This document shows, piece by piece, positions 54,756 to 62,118 of a DNA stretch of 64,000 nucleotides (position 1 is the first letter of the stretch; each line of letters opens with the position of its first letter). Under the pieces are notes generated by a model. The model did not search any database and was not told the DNA's origin. It saw only the letters and a program-made list of their open reading frames with translations. Origin of the DNA: Coneutiohabitans sp964457925 (GTDB lineage: Bacteria > Zhuqueibacterota > Zhuqueibacteria > Zhuqueibacterales > Zhuqueibacteraceae); the NCBI GenBank assembly GCA_964457925.1, contig CAYWGH010000006.1, positions 1-64,000 of the forward strand, written 5' to 3'. The position numbers and the translations under genes were made by a program.

Positions 54756-55820
54756 CCTTGAGAGATAACCGGCCTCCTTCTGCCGGGCTTTGTGAGAAAG
54801 CCGGCAAGATCATTCCGCTCGACGACCTTGTCGAACGATCGAGCAATTCCACATCATATGGATTGAGTTTGGGGGGAGTGAACTGCCGATTTGCCGTGAA
54901 CGAATTTGCTGATCGGCGCACTCGCATGCGACTCTTTACTGGCATCGCCGCCACTCCATCATCGCGCAGGTGAGCAGCGAGGCTTCTGGTAAGCCGCTTA
55001 CGTTTTGGCAATCTCCATACCACAAGCCATTACAATTGCGTTTCGCATTTAAAATCAACAGCAATTTTGTGAGACTGCAACAGCCCGCCTCCGGCTCAAC
55101 AGATTTACAATACCTTACACTTTCGAAATCATCAAAAGTCGCAAGTAAGTTACAACAATTCCTTCATACAAACGCCGCATATTACGTAATTCAAAGCCCT
55201 TATATGATCCGCATTCGAACAAGTGTCTTAGCATGAGACACTTCAAATTACATTTTGGTAGTCACTCCACCAACAGATATATAATAGCGCCACGCGCTTC
55301 CAAATGCGGAAATGAAATTGCGCGCCGCCGGATTTCTGATGAAACGCTGAGTTTCAAAAAAGAAAAAACACCCGCCCGCAACACCGGCGCAGGCTTGCAC
55401 AATCGTAAGAAGCAATCTCTCAACAACTTTTCCCGCTGAAGCGCAAATAAGCCATAGCCGCTGATCGGTGTGCCTTGAAAAGAATTCGCGTTTCTTGGCG
55501 GTTTGATGAAACAGATGGTTGATTCGAATGGCATTCGAGAAAGCGCCCTGGGAGAAACGCCTTGATCCAAAGTTCATCAAAAATAACTTCCCATACAAAC
55601 GTGGCCCTGGTCCCTTCGGCTGGGGCGGGGCGAGGTTTATTGATCCATCATCCAGGGCGTTGCCCTTCGCTATCATCTTTATCCCCGTGGAGACTCACGG
55701 CTCGGTGTTGACTCGACTCGTGTGCCTTGGCGGTGTTCTGGAAGGCCGGGGCATTTGTTTCCCAAGGCAGGGGCGCACTGGGCCATGTTGTGAAACGCCT
55801 TCGCCTACGGCCCGGGCGGT
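54756..55820. other. Intergenic region, about 1 kb, repeats only
   Basis: No gene I can support. It contains a hairpin GCCGGGCTTT-5 nt-AAAGCCGGC near 54791, an AT-rich stretch at 55030-55330, and from about 55590 GC-rich repeat-like DNA with GGCCCTGGTCCC, CCAGGGCGTTGCCCTTCGCT and ATCCCCGTGGAGAC, related to the string at 30702-30740. Short frames here cross these repeats and have no ribosome sites. Confidence 0.5.
55661..55695. repeat. Possible dispersed repeat C, copy 2
   Basis: TGCCCTTCGCTATCATCTTT followed by ATCCCCGTGGAGAC, similar to 30702-30740. Here the CCCC/GGGG hairpin is damaged. Confidence 0.4.
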
Positions 55821-57230
55821 TTATTGGAATTGCCGCAGCAGCGCTTCGACTTGGCTGGTTTGCGGGTGGCCCAGTTGTTGGCCGATTTCGAGCGCTTGTT
55901 GCAGCAAAGGCAGGCCTTGTTCTTTTTGATCGAGTTGGCAGAGCAAGGACCCGAGGTCGCGGGAAACATTGAACAAGCCTTCAGCATTATTGGTTTCATG
56001 TGAGAGTTGAAAGGCATCACCAAAGGCTTGAAGAGATGCTTGAAGCTGTTGATTTTGCAGGTAGATATGTGCCATGTTGTGTAAAGTGGGGATCATGCCC
56101 GCGCGATCACCGATTTCTCTTCTTATCGCCAAACTCTTTTCCAAATACTCCAGCGCCTTACCGTAATCCCCACGCGCATNNNNNNNNNNNNNNNNNNNNN
56201 NNNNNNNNNNNNNNNNNNNNNNNNNNNNNNNNNNNNNNNNNNNNNNNNNNNNNNNNNNNNNNNNNNNNNNNNNNNNNNNATCCCCACCGGCATAAGCCGT
56301 GGTCGCGAGATTGTTCAGCGTCGTGCCCTCGCCCACGCGATCACCGATTTTATGTCTTATTGCCAGGCTTTTTTCATAGCACGCCAGCGCTTCACTCAAA
56401 TTTCCCAAATGATCATGCAGCAGGCCAAGACGATTCAACAAATCCCCGCGAATCGCGGCAATTTCAGGAGTATTCGCGTCCTCATGTGTCTCGTATTCCG
56501 CCAGCAAATTCGAAAAAAGTTGAATGCGATTCTTTTTCTCCTCGGCCGGCAGCCGGGCAAGCGCGAGGCTGCCTCTCTCGGACGCAAATTGTCCCCACAT
56601 TTTTTCAAGCTCGGCTGGCGGCGCGGCAAACTCAAACACGCCGCTGCGCCAGGCCCAAAAATCCGGCGCGCCTTCAATCACCGCTTGCAGCACGTATTCC
56701 GGCACCCATAAAACCAATGGGAAAGGAATCTGCTCGCGAAAATTCTCACGCTTATAGTTGATAACAGATAGCAGCGGATGATAAACGGCCGAGGAGGAAA
56801 TGGAGTTTTCCAGGCCATAAACAAAAATCGCCGGGCGCGGTCCGGCTTCAGCGACCGCCAGATCACGTGTCTCAGCTTTTTGTTTTAGGCCATAAAAACG
56901 CTTCAAATGAAGCTCAAGCTCCCACAACAGGTCGCGCACCGGCTCGTGAAAATCAATTTCAATGAAAATAAAGCCCTGCGGTTCAAGCCGGCGGCGGATT
57001 TCCTGCACCAGTTGCGCGCGCTGCGCCGGCATATTCACGCGAGCAAAAGCAAGGGTGAAACCCTGGGCGCGCCTCAGCAAGCGCTCGAGCGCCAGCAGCG
57101 TTTCCGGCTCGCCGGGGCGTTCCTGCAAAAATTCAGGCGCCAGCAACCGGTCCGGCGGCGGCGGGATTTTAGCGCTTCGTTTTATGGCGGACTTTTGCGG
57201 TTGTTTTTTGGCGGAGGGCTTTTTGTTCAT
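55821..57230 (-). CDS. TPR protein with degenerate NTPase-like N-terminal domain (contains assembly gap)
   Basis: At least 469 codons; 34 are unknown because of the N-run at 56180-56279. After a Lys/Pro-rich start, residues ~40-215 are laid out like a P-loop NTPase but lack a Walker A: 'FTLAFARVNMPAQRAQLVQEI' takes its place. 'RPAIFVYGLENS' resembles a Walker B strand, then 'PFPLVLWVPEYVLQAVIEGAPDFWAWRSGVFEF', a signature I know from TPR proteins of this type. From ~240 on are TPRs (NRLGLLHDHLGNLSEALACYEKSLAIRHKIGDRVGEGTTLNNLA and others). The true number of repeats is hidden by the gap. It starts 62 bp inside the ATPase gene's 3' end; a TTG in frame after that stop is an alternative. A protein-binding partner or sensor for the ATPase is the obvious guess. 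Confidence 0.82.
   Translation of the reverse strand: MNKKPSAKKQPQKSAIKRSAKIPPPPDRLLAPEFLQERPGEPETLLALERLLRRAQGFTLAFARVNMPAQRAQLVQEIRRRLEPQGFIFIEIDFHEPVRDLLWELELHLKRFYGLKQKAETRDLAVAEAGPRPAIFVYGLENSISSSAVYHPLLSVINYKRENFREQIPFPLVLWVPEYVLQAVIEGAPDFWAWRSGVFEFAAPPAELEKMWGQFASERGSLALARLPAEEKKNRIQLFSNLLAEYETHEDANTPEIAAIRGDLLNRLGLLHDHLGNLSEALACYEKSLAIRHKIGDRVGEGTTLNNLATTAYAGGDXXXXXXXXXXXXXXXXXXXXXXXXXXXXXXXXXXARGDYGKALEYLEKSLAIRREIGDRAGMIPTLHNMAHIYLQNQQLQASLQAFGDAFQLSHETNNAEGLFNVSRDLGSLLCQLDQKEQGLPLLQQALEIGQQLGHPQTSQVEALLRQFQ
56180..56279. other. Assembly gap of 100 Ns
   Basis: Exactly 100 Ns inside the TPR-coding region. A round 100 usually marks a gap of unknown size, so the frame continuing across it is not evidence of the true length. 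Near-identical TPR units on each side (KSLAIRHKIGDR and KSLAIRREIGDR) would explain why assembly failed here. Confidence 0.97.
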
Positions 57231-58569
57231 TTTCCCAAGCTTCTCTGAACTTGCGGGTTTCTTGCACGGCGGGATGCAGGTCTGCCCAGCGCTCGCCGTT
57301 CTGGTATTCCAACACGATCAAATGATACGGCAATAGGGCGAATTCCGCGTCGCTGGGCAGGCGCTTTTCACGATGAACCTGCACCAGCCGGGGCAAATCC
57401 GCATCTTTCACCAGGCGATCATATTCACGCACCAACGCGCGAATGGCTTTGTCGGCAGCCAGCGGCGTAATCTGCTTGTCGCTGTAATCGCAGGCATAGC
57501 GCATCAAGTGCATCAGGTCACGAACATGCCCGCCACAGGCCAGGCACAACTTGTCAACGCTCTTTTCATCTTCGAAAACGCTTTCAACCTGCACACGTTG
57601 AAGAATGACACGGCGCATGGCGTCGAGTCCATCAGCGCAAATCCTGCCATTCTCTTCCCGGATTTTGATCATCGGCAGCATGTGCGGCAGATCAGGGTAG
57701 GCTTTGCTGAGATTCTCATTGAAGTATATGGAAATCGGCAGGGTGTAAATCACATGGCAATGCGGCTCTTTAAGATGCTCGGCATGTTCGAGATAAATGG
57801 CGCTGTGGGTGGTGCGCAGCCCCTTTTCATCCAGCGGGTGCGGAATGATGCGGTCGAGGCTGTCGATGATGATCACCAGCCCCGGTTTTCCCAGTTCGCG
57901 CAGTTGCAATTGGAGTTTGTCGATGAGATCGTTCAAATCTTCGAGAAATTGCGCGGTGCGCTGCTGCACTTCGGTGCGCAATTGCTTTTTGAAGGTGGAT
58001 CCGCTGGTCATAAAACCGCGCACCGCGGCCATCATCTTGGCAAAGAACGGAATCTGCGGCTCGGCGCGGAACTCGGTCTCAAGCGTGTTTTCAACAACGC
58101 TGCGTTCTTCTTTTTCAAGCGTGACTTTCGCCAATCGCAATGCCAAATCGTCCAATCGCGCGACATCCAGCTTCAAGCCCAGGTTGCTTTCGCGCACTTG
58201 CAAGTCTAATTGCCGCATCATCGCCAGCAAAATATCAGCATAGTCCACGTCGTTCATGTCAACTTCGAGCGCGGCATCGAAATAGACGACAAAGTATCCG
58301 GCCTGCTCCAGGCGTTTTTTCAGCAACAGCAGTTCGGTGGATTTGCCGCAGCCGCGATGGCCGGCGAGCAGTTGCTTGAGATGCTGCACCGGTTTGGCCG
58401 CATCAGCGCGAATGATGCGCTGCGCGATCATGTTGACAATGTGCTCGTCCCCGCGCCAGGGCGCGCAATCGACATAACGCGGGTCGCCGGGCAGCAGCGG
58501 CTGCTCGGGATTGACGGCATTATAAGTTTCCGTGATGTTGGTCGCGCGTAGAAATGGCGCTGTTGGCAT
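57169..58569 (-). CDS. P-loop ATPase (AAA/STAND-like) paired with TPR protein
   Basis: 466 residues; the ATG has GAGGAG 7 nt upstream. Walker A is GHRGCGKST (70-78) and Walker B LVIIIDSLDR (231-240). 'YFVVYFDAALEVDMNDVDYADILLAMMRQL' follows the P-loop, and 'ACGGHVRDLMHLMRYAC' fits the sensor-2 / lid helix region. The 'AGHRGCGKSTELLLLKKRLE' form is shared by a group of ATPases often encoded beside TPR proteins with a degenerate NTPase domain, as here. A predicted sigma-70 promoter lies 57 bp upstream, and the next gene overlaps its end, so the two form an operon. The family has no established function that I know of; STAND-like ATPases commonly act as switches in signalling or defence. Cytosolic. 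Confidence 0.85.
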   Translation of the reverse strand: MPTAPFLRATNITETYNAVNPEQPLLPGDPRYVDCAPWRGDEHIVNMIAQRIIRADAAKPVQHLKQLLAGHRGCGKSTELLLLKKRLEQAGYFVVYFDAALEVDMNDVDYADILLAMMRQLDLQVRESNLGLKLDVARLDDLALRLAKVTLEKEERSVVENTLETEFRAEPQIPFFAKMMAAVRGFMTSGSTFKKQLRTEVQQRTAQFLEDLNDLIDKLQLQLRELGKPGLVIIIDSLDRIIPHPLDEKGLRTTHSAIYLEHAEHLKEPHCHVIYTLPISIYFNENLSKAYPDLPHMLPMIKIREENGRICADGLDAMRRVILQRVQVESVFEDEKSVDKLCLACGGHVRDLMHLMRYACDYSDKQITPLAADKAIRALVREYDRLVKDADLPRLVQVHREKRLPSDAEFALLPYHLIVLEYQNGERWADLHPAVQETRKFREAWENEQKALRQKTTAKVRHKTKR

Positions 58570-58625
58570 ATGCTTCTCCTCAAACCGGCTTCAAAGACGC
58601 TCTTGCACTTCAATCAGACGGCAAC

Positions 58626-58654
58626 AATATGCGGCGCGCAGGTTTCGATGTCAA
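58626..58654 (-). promoter_or_regulatory. Sigma-70 promoter of the ATPase-TPR operon
   Basis: Minus strand: perfect -35 TTGACA (58649-58654), 17-bp spacer, -10 CATATT (58626-58631). The expected start is near 58619, leaving a ~50-nt leader before the ATG at 58569. Confidence 0.6.
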
Positions 58655-59004
58655 GATAATAATGCTTGTTTTTGAACTTGTCTTGAATCATGCGACGATG
58701 CTTGAACCGGCGTATTGCCCGGTCTTTTTGCAGTCAATTGCCCTTCAGAAAACCCGCAAAATGAATTGCTCCAGACACGATTATTTTGTCATGAAAGAAA
58801 CTTGCGCAAGTGGCATTGCCGGGCACTTATTTCATCTTGAAAGAATGGCGATTATTTCGCAAGTTTCCGTCGCTTCATCTGGAAAAGAATCCTTGAAAAT
58901 CAACATTTGCCCATGACACAAAAAAAGTAGAGAGTTCTCACGAACCCAAATCTCAACCAACCTTGTTGCCGAATTTCAATTTCAAATTCACAGGAAGACA
59001 TGCC
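58655..59004. other. Intergenic, nothing further recognised
   Basis: 350 bp between divergent genes. It must contain the aldehyde dehydrogenase promoter, but no clear -35/-10 pair, hairpin or repeat is visible. Confidence 0.4.
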
Positions 59005-60471
59005 ATGAACTATCGCATGTATGTCGACGGCCAATTCGTTGATGCGGAAAAAAAGCAAACGCGCGCGGTTTACAATCCCGCGTTGGGCGAGGTGATGGCG
59101 CAGGCGCCGGAAGCAAGCGCAATTGATGTTGAAAAAGCAATCCGCGCGGCGCGGCGGGCGTTTGACTCCGGACCCTGGCGCGCCAGCACAGCGCAAGATC
59201 GCGGCCGCGTGCTTTTTAAGATTGCTGCAGCCATCAAGTCCCATGCCGGAGAGTTGGCGCGGCTCGACACCATGAACATGGGCAAGCCCATCGCCGAAGC
59301 AGAATTGGATATTGCCGACACTGTCACATGCTTCGAATATTACGGCGGTCTTGCCACCAAAATCACCGGCGAGGTCAATCCCGTTCCGGAGGAGGCGCTC
59401 AATCTCACCCTGAAAGAACCGATTGGCGCGTGCGGGCAAATTATTCCGTGGAATTATCCGCTTTTAATGCTGGCCTGGAAAATTGCGCCGGCGCTGGCCG
59501 CGGGCTGCACCATGGTTTTGAAACCCGCAGAACAAACGCCGCTTTCCGCATTGCGTTTTGCGCAGTTGATCGACGGCATTGCCGAGTTGCCCAAAGGCGT
59601 GGTCAACCTCATCACGGGCGACGGCCCGATTGCCGGCGCAACGCTGGTCAAGAGTTATGACATTGACAAGATCGCGTTCACCGGCAGCCTGGAAGTTGGC
59701 CGCTCCATTCTCAAAACCGCAGCCGAAACCAATCTCAAAAAAGTCACGCTGGAGCTGGGCGGCAAATCGCCCAACATTTTCTTTGCGGACACGGATTTTG
59801 AAGCAGCCATCGAGGGCGCGCTTTTCGGCGTGTTCTTTAATCAAGGTGAAGTGTGTTCCGCCGGCTCGCGTGTGCTGGTGGAGAAACGCATCTACAAAAA
59901 TTTCGTCGAGGCCATGGTGGAAAAGGCAAAGCGCATCAAATTGGGAAACGGCCTGGAACGCGACACCAAGATGGGGCCGTTGGTTTCGAGTGCGCAACGC
60001 GAGCGCGTGGAACAGTACATTGCCATCGGCAAACAGGAAGGCGGTAGAGTTTTGCTCGGCGGCGCGCGGCCGGCCGGGGAACTCGCCCGCGGGTATTTTG
60101 TCGCGCCGACGATTTTTGATAATGTCGACAACGATTCGCGCTTGGGACAGGAAGAGGTGTTTGGCCCGGTGGTGGCGATCATGCCTTTCGAAGATGAGGC
60201 CGAGGCCGTGGCCATAGCCAATCGCAATCCTTATGGTTTGGCGGCGGCAGTCTGGAGCAAGGATTTTGGCAAAGTGATGCGCGTGGTCAAGCAAGTGCGC
60301 GCGGGCGTGGTTTGGGTCAATCATATGCAGCCGACCTACGTCGAGGCGCCGTGGGGCGGATACAAACAAAGCGGTTTGGGCCGCGAATTGGGCAAAGAAG
60401 GCCTGGAAGCTTACCTGCAATCCAAACAGGTTCACATCAATCTCAATCCCAACCCGATTGGCTGGTATTGA
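59005..60471 (+). CDS. NAD(P)+-dependent aldehyde dehydrogenase
   Basis: 488 residues from MNYRMYVDGQFVDAE, with AGGAAG 7 nt upstream; the open frame to 58963 adds no domain. It oxidises an aldehyde to an acid. The oxyanion Asn150 is in IIPWNYPLLM, the coenzyme-binding FTGSLEVGRSI glycine motif is at 225-235, the general base Glu250 is in TLELGGKSPN, and the catalytic Cys284 is in NQGEVCSAGSR. The C-terminal 'PWGGYKQSGLGRELGKEGLEAYLQSKQVHI' is the pattern of the betaine-aldehyde / retinal dehydrogenase subgroup. The substrate cannot be told from sequence. Genes on either side give no hint. Cytosolic. Confidence 0.94.
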   Translation: MNYRMYVDGQFVDAEKKQTRAVYNPALGEVMAQAPEASAIDVEKAIRAARRAFDSGPWRASTAQDRGRVLFKIAAAIKSHAGELARLDTMNMGKPIAEAELDIADTVTCFEYYGGLATKITGEVNPVPEEALNLTLKEPIGACGQIIPWNYPLLMLAWKIAPALAAGCTMVLKPAEQTPLSALRFAQLIDGIAELPKGVVNLITGDGPIAGATLVKSYDIDKIAFTGSLEVGRSILKTAAETNLKKVTLELGGKSPNIFFADTDFEAAIEGALFGVFFNQGEVCSAGSRVLVEKRIYKNFVEAMVEKAKRIKLGNGLERDTKMGPLVSSAQRERVEQYIAIGKQEGGRVLLGGARPAGELARGYFVAPTIFDNVDNDSRLGQEEVFGPVVAIMPFEDEAEAVAIANRNPYGLAAAVWSKDFGKVMRVVKQVRAGVVWVNHMQPTYVEAPWGGYKQSGLGRELGKEGLEAYLQSKQVHINLNPNPIGWY

Positions 60472-60570
60472 AAATTGCGTGACGTCGCAGCCACCTGGTT
60501 GCAACGAATGATGTGTTGGCGCTGTCCAGTATAAAAAAATTGCATCACCGGGATTTCAGAAAACTTCGTC

Positions 60571-62118
60571 ATGCTCTGGTTTTCAACTCCATTTGCGCTG
60601 TTCTCCCTCGTAGCCTTGATGATTCCTGTTGTCATTCATTTGCTGCACCGCCACCCGGGCAAACCAATCAAGGTCGGCAGCATCAAATTTTTGCAGGAGT
60701 CGCAGCGCCATCGCTTTAAGAGTTTCAAATTGCACGAGGTGCCCTTGCTGTTGCTGCGCGCAGCGCTGGTGGCAGTTTTGGCGATGTTGCTGGCGCAACC
60801 GTTTTGGACATCTTCCGGCGATTCTTCTCAACGCAAAGCGTTTGCAGGGGTATTGCTGAGCGCGGCAGCATTGCCGCATGAACAGAATTCGCCGCTTCGC
60901 AGTGAAATCGATTCGCTGAAAAACGCGGGTTACGAGTTGCGGCTTTTTGCGCCGGGATTTCCCCTACTCACTTCATACTCTGCCCCTCGAGAACTCAACG
61001 AGACTGAAGATTACTGGTCGCTCTTGCGTGAGCTGGATGCGATTCTGCCGGACAGCTCGCGGCTCGTGATTTATGCCTCCACCCAGATCAAACATTTTCG
61101 CGGCGAACGGCCGGCGTTGCGCGCAAATGTGGTCTGGCGCGCAATTCCCGCCTCAAAACCAAATCAGTGGATTGCGGAAGCACGATGGCTTGGGCAGGAT
61201 AGTTTGCTAATTGTCGCAGGTTTTAGTGATGCGCGGCAAACCTTCTTCGCGCGAGAGGTGTTGCAGGCGGTGAACCGTGATCGGTTGTTAACAAGCAAGA
61301 ATCTGCCTCCATTGTCGTGGTTGCGCGCCGCCAACGCCGGCTGGGATACTTTACGTTTTCTGCAAACAGATGCCGCGCCGGGCGCGAACAGCGCTTTGAT
61401 CGAGCCGGTCAAAAATGCCAAACGCATCGCGATCATCCATGATGAAGAACGCAGCGACGAGGCGCGCTATGTGCATGCGGCTCTGGCGGCTGTGGCGGAA
61501 TTTGAGCATTTGCCGATTCGAACGAATTTGCTGCGGCCGGATCAAATAAATGAGGCGATAAATTCTGAGTTGATTTTCTGGCTCTCCGAACAAACAGTAT
61601 CAACGACATTACTCGAACAGATTTCCAACGGCACGACACTCCTGCGCGACGCGGCGTCAAAGCAATTTGAAGCGGTGGCGCGTGAGATCATCATAAGCGA
61701 CGATCTGGCGCAACCTTCACCACGTCTTTCCCGCAGAGTGGCAGCGCCAAACAACGGGCTTGTTTTATGGCGCGATGATGCCGGCGAGGCATTGCTCACC
61801 TGCGAGCGCATCGGTACCGGCTCGTTTTATCATTATGCCAGCCGATTTCATCCGCTGTGGAGCGAGCTGGTGCAGCACGCGGCGTTTCCGCAGTGGATGT
61901 TGCAGGTTCTAAAAAATCCGAAAAACGAATTGCGCCGGAATGATTTGTCGCGGGATCAACGCGCGCTAAGTTTACCGCAAATCATGCCGCGCCAAAAGCA
62001 AACGATTGCGCTGTCTCATGCCGATGCCAGCGCTGCCAGCTTGCACCTGCCGTTTTGGATCGCAGCCCTGGTTCTTTTTGCTCTGGAACGAATGCTGGCG
62101 GAAAGGAGAACGGCGTGA
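60571..62118 (+). CDS. BatA-domain membrane protein
   Basis: 515 residues. The N-terminus is the double-helix 'BatA' domain: MLWFSTPFALFSLVALMIPVVIHLLHRHPGKPIKVGSIKFL, then a basic loop and LLLLRAALVAVLAMLLAQPFW. A long region follows that resembles the aerotolerance-type proteins but has no MIDAS (DxSxS) motif, so this one is not a VWA domain protein. A last helix, LHLPFWIAALVLFALERMLA, precedes the C-terminus. In FCB-group genomes such genes sit in clusters with a MoxR ATPase and a DUF58 protein. Only the next gene, overlapping by 4 bp, is in view here. Role: envelope integrity is often suggested, but this is not established. Confidence 0.85.
   Translation: MLWFSTPFALFSLVALMIPVVIHLLHRHPGKPIKVGSIKFLQESQRHRFKSFKLHEVPLLLLRAALVAVLAMLLAQPFWTSSGDSSQRKAFAGVLLSAAALPHEQNSPLRSEIDSLKNAGYELRLFAPGFPLLTSYSAPRELNETEDYWSLLRELDAILPDSSRLVIYASTQIKHFRGERPALRANVVWRAIPASKPNQWIAEARWLGQDSLLIVAGFSDARQTFFAREVLQAVNRDRLLTSKNLPPLSWLRAANAGWDTLRFLQTDAAPGANSALIEPVKNAKRIAIIHDEERSDEARYVHAALAAVAEFEHLPIRTNLLRPDQINEAINSELIFWLSEQTVSTTLLEQISNGTTLLRDAASKQFEAVAREIIISDDLAQPSPRLSRRVAAPNNGLVLWRDDAGEALLTCERIGTGSFYHYASRFHPLWSELVQHAAFPQWMLQVLKNPKNELRRNDLSRDQRALSLPQIMPRQKQTIALSHADASAASLHLPFWIAALVLFALERMLAERRTA

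Noticed and set aside
55519..55929. 137-codon plus-strand frame before the TPR gene end
   Set aside because: It runs across repeat-like intergenic DNA and overlaps the TPR gene antisense; no ribosome site or family.
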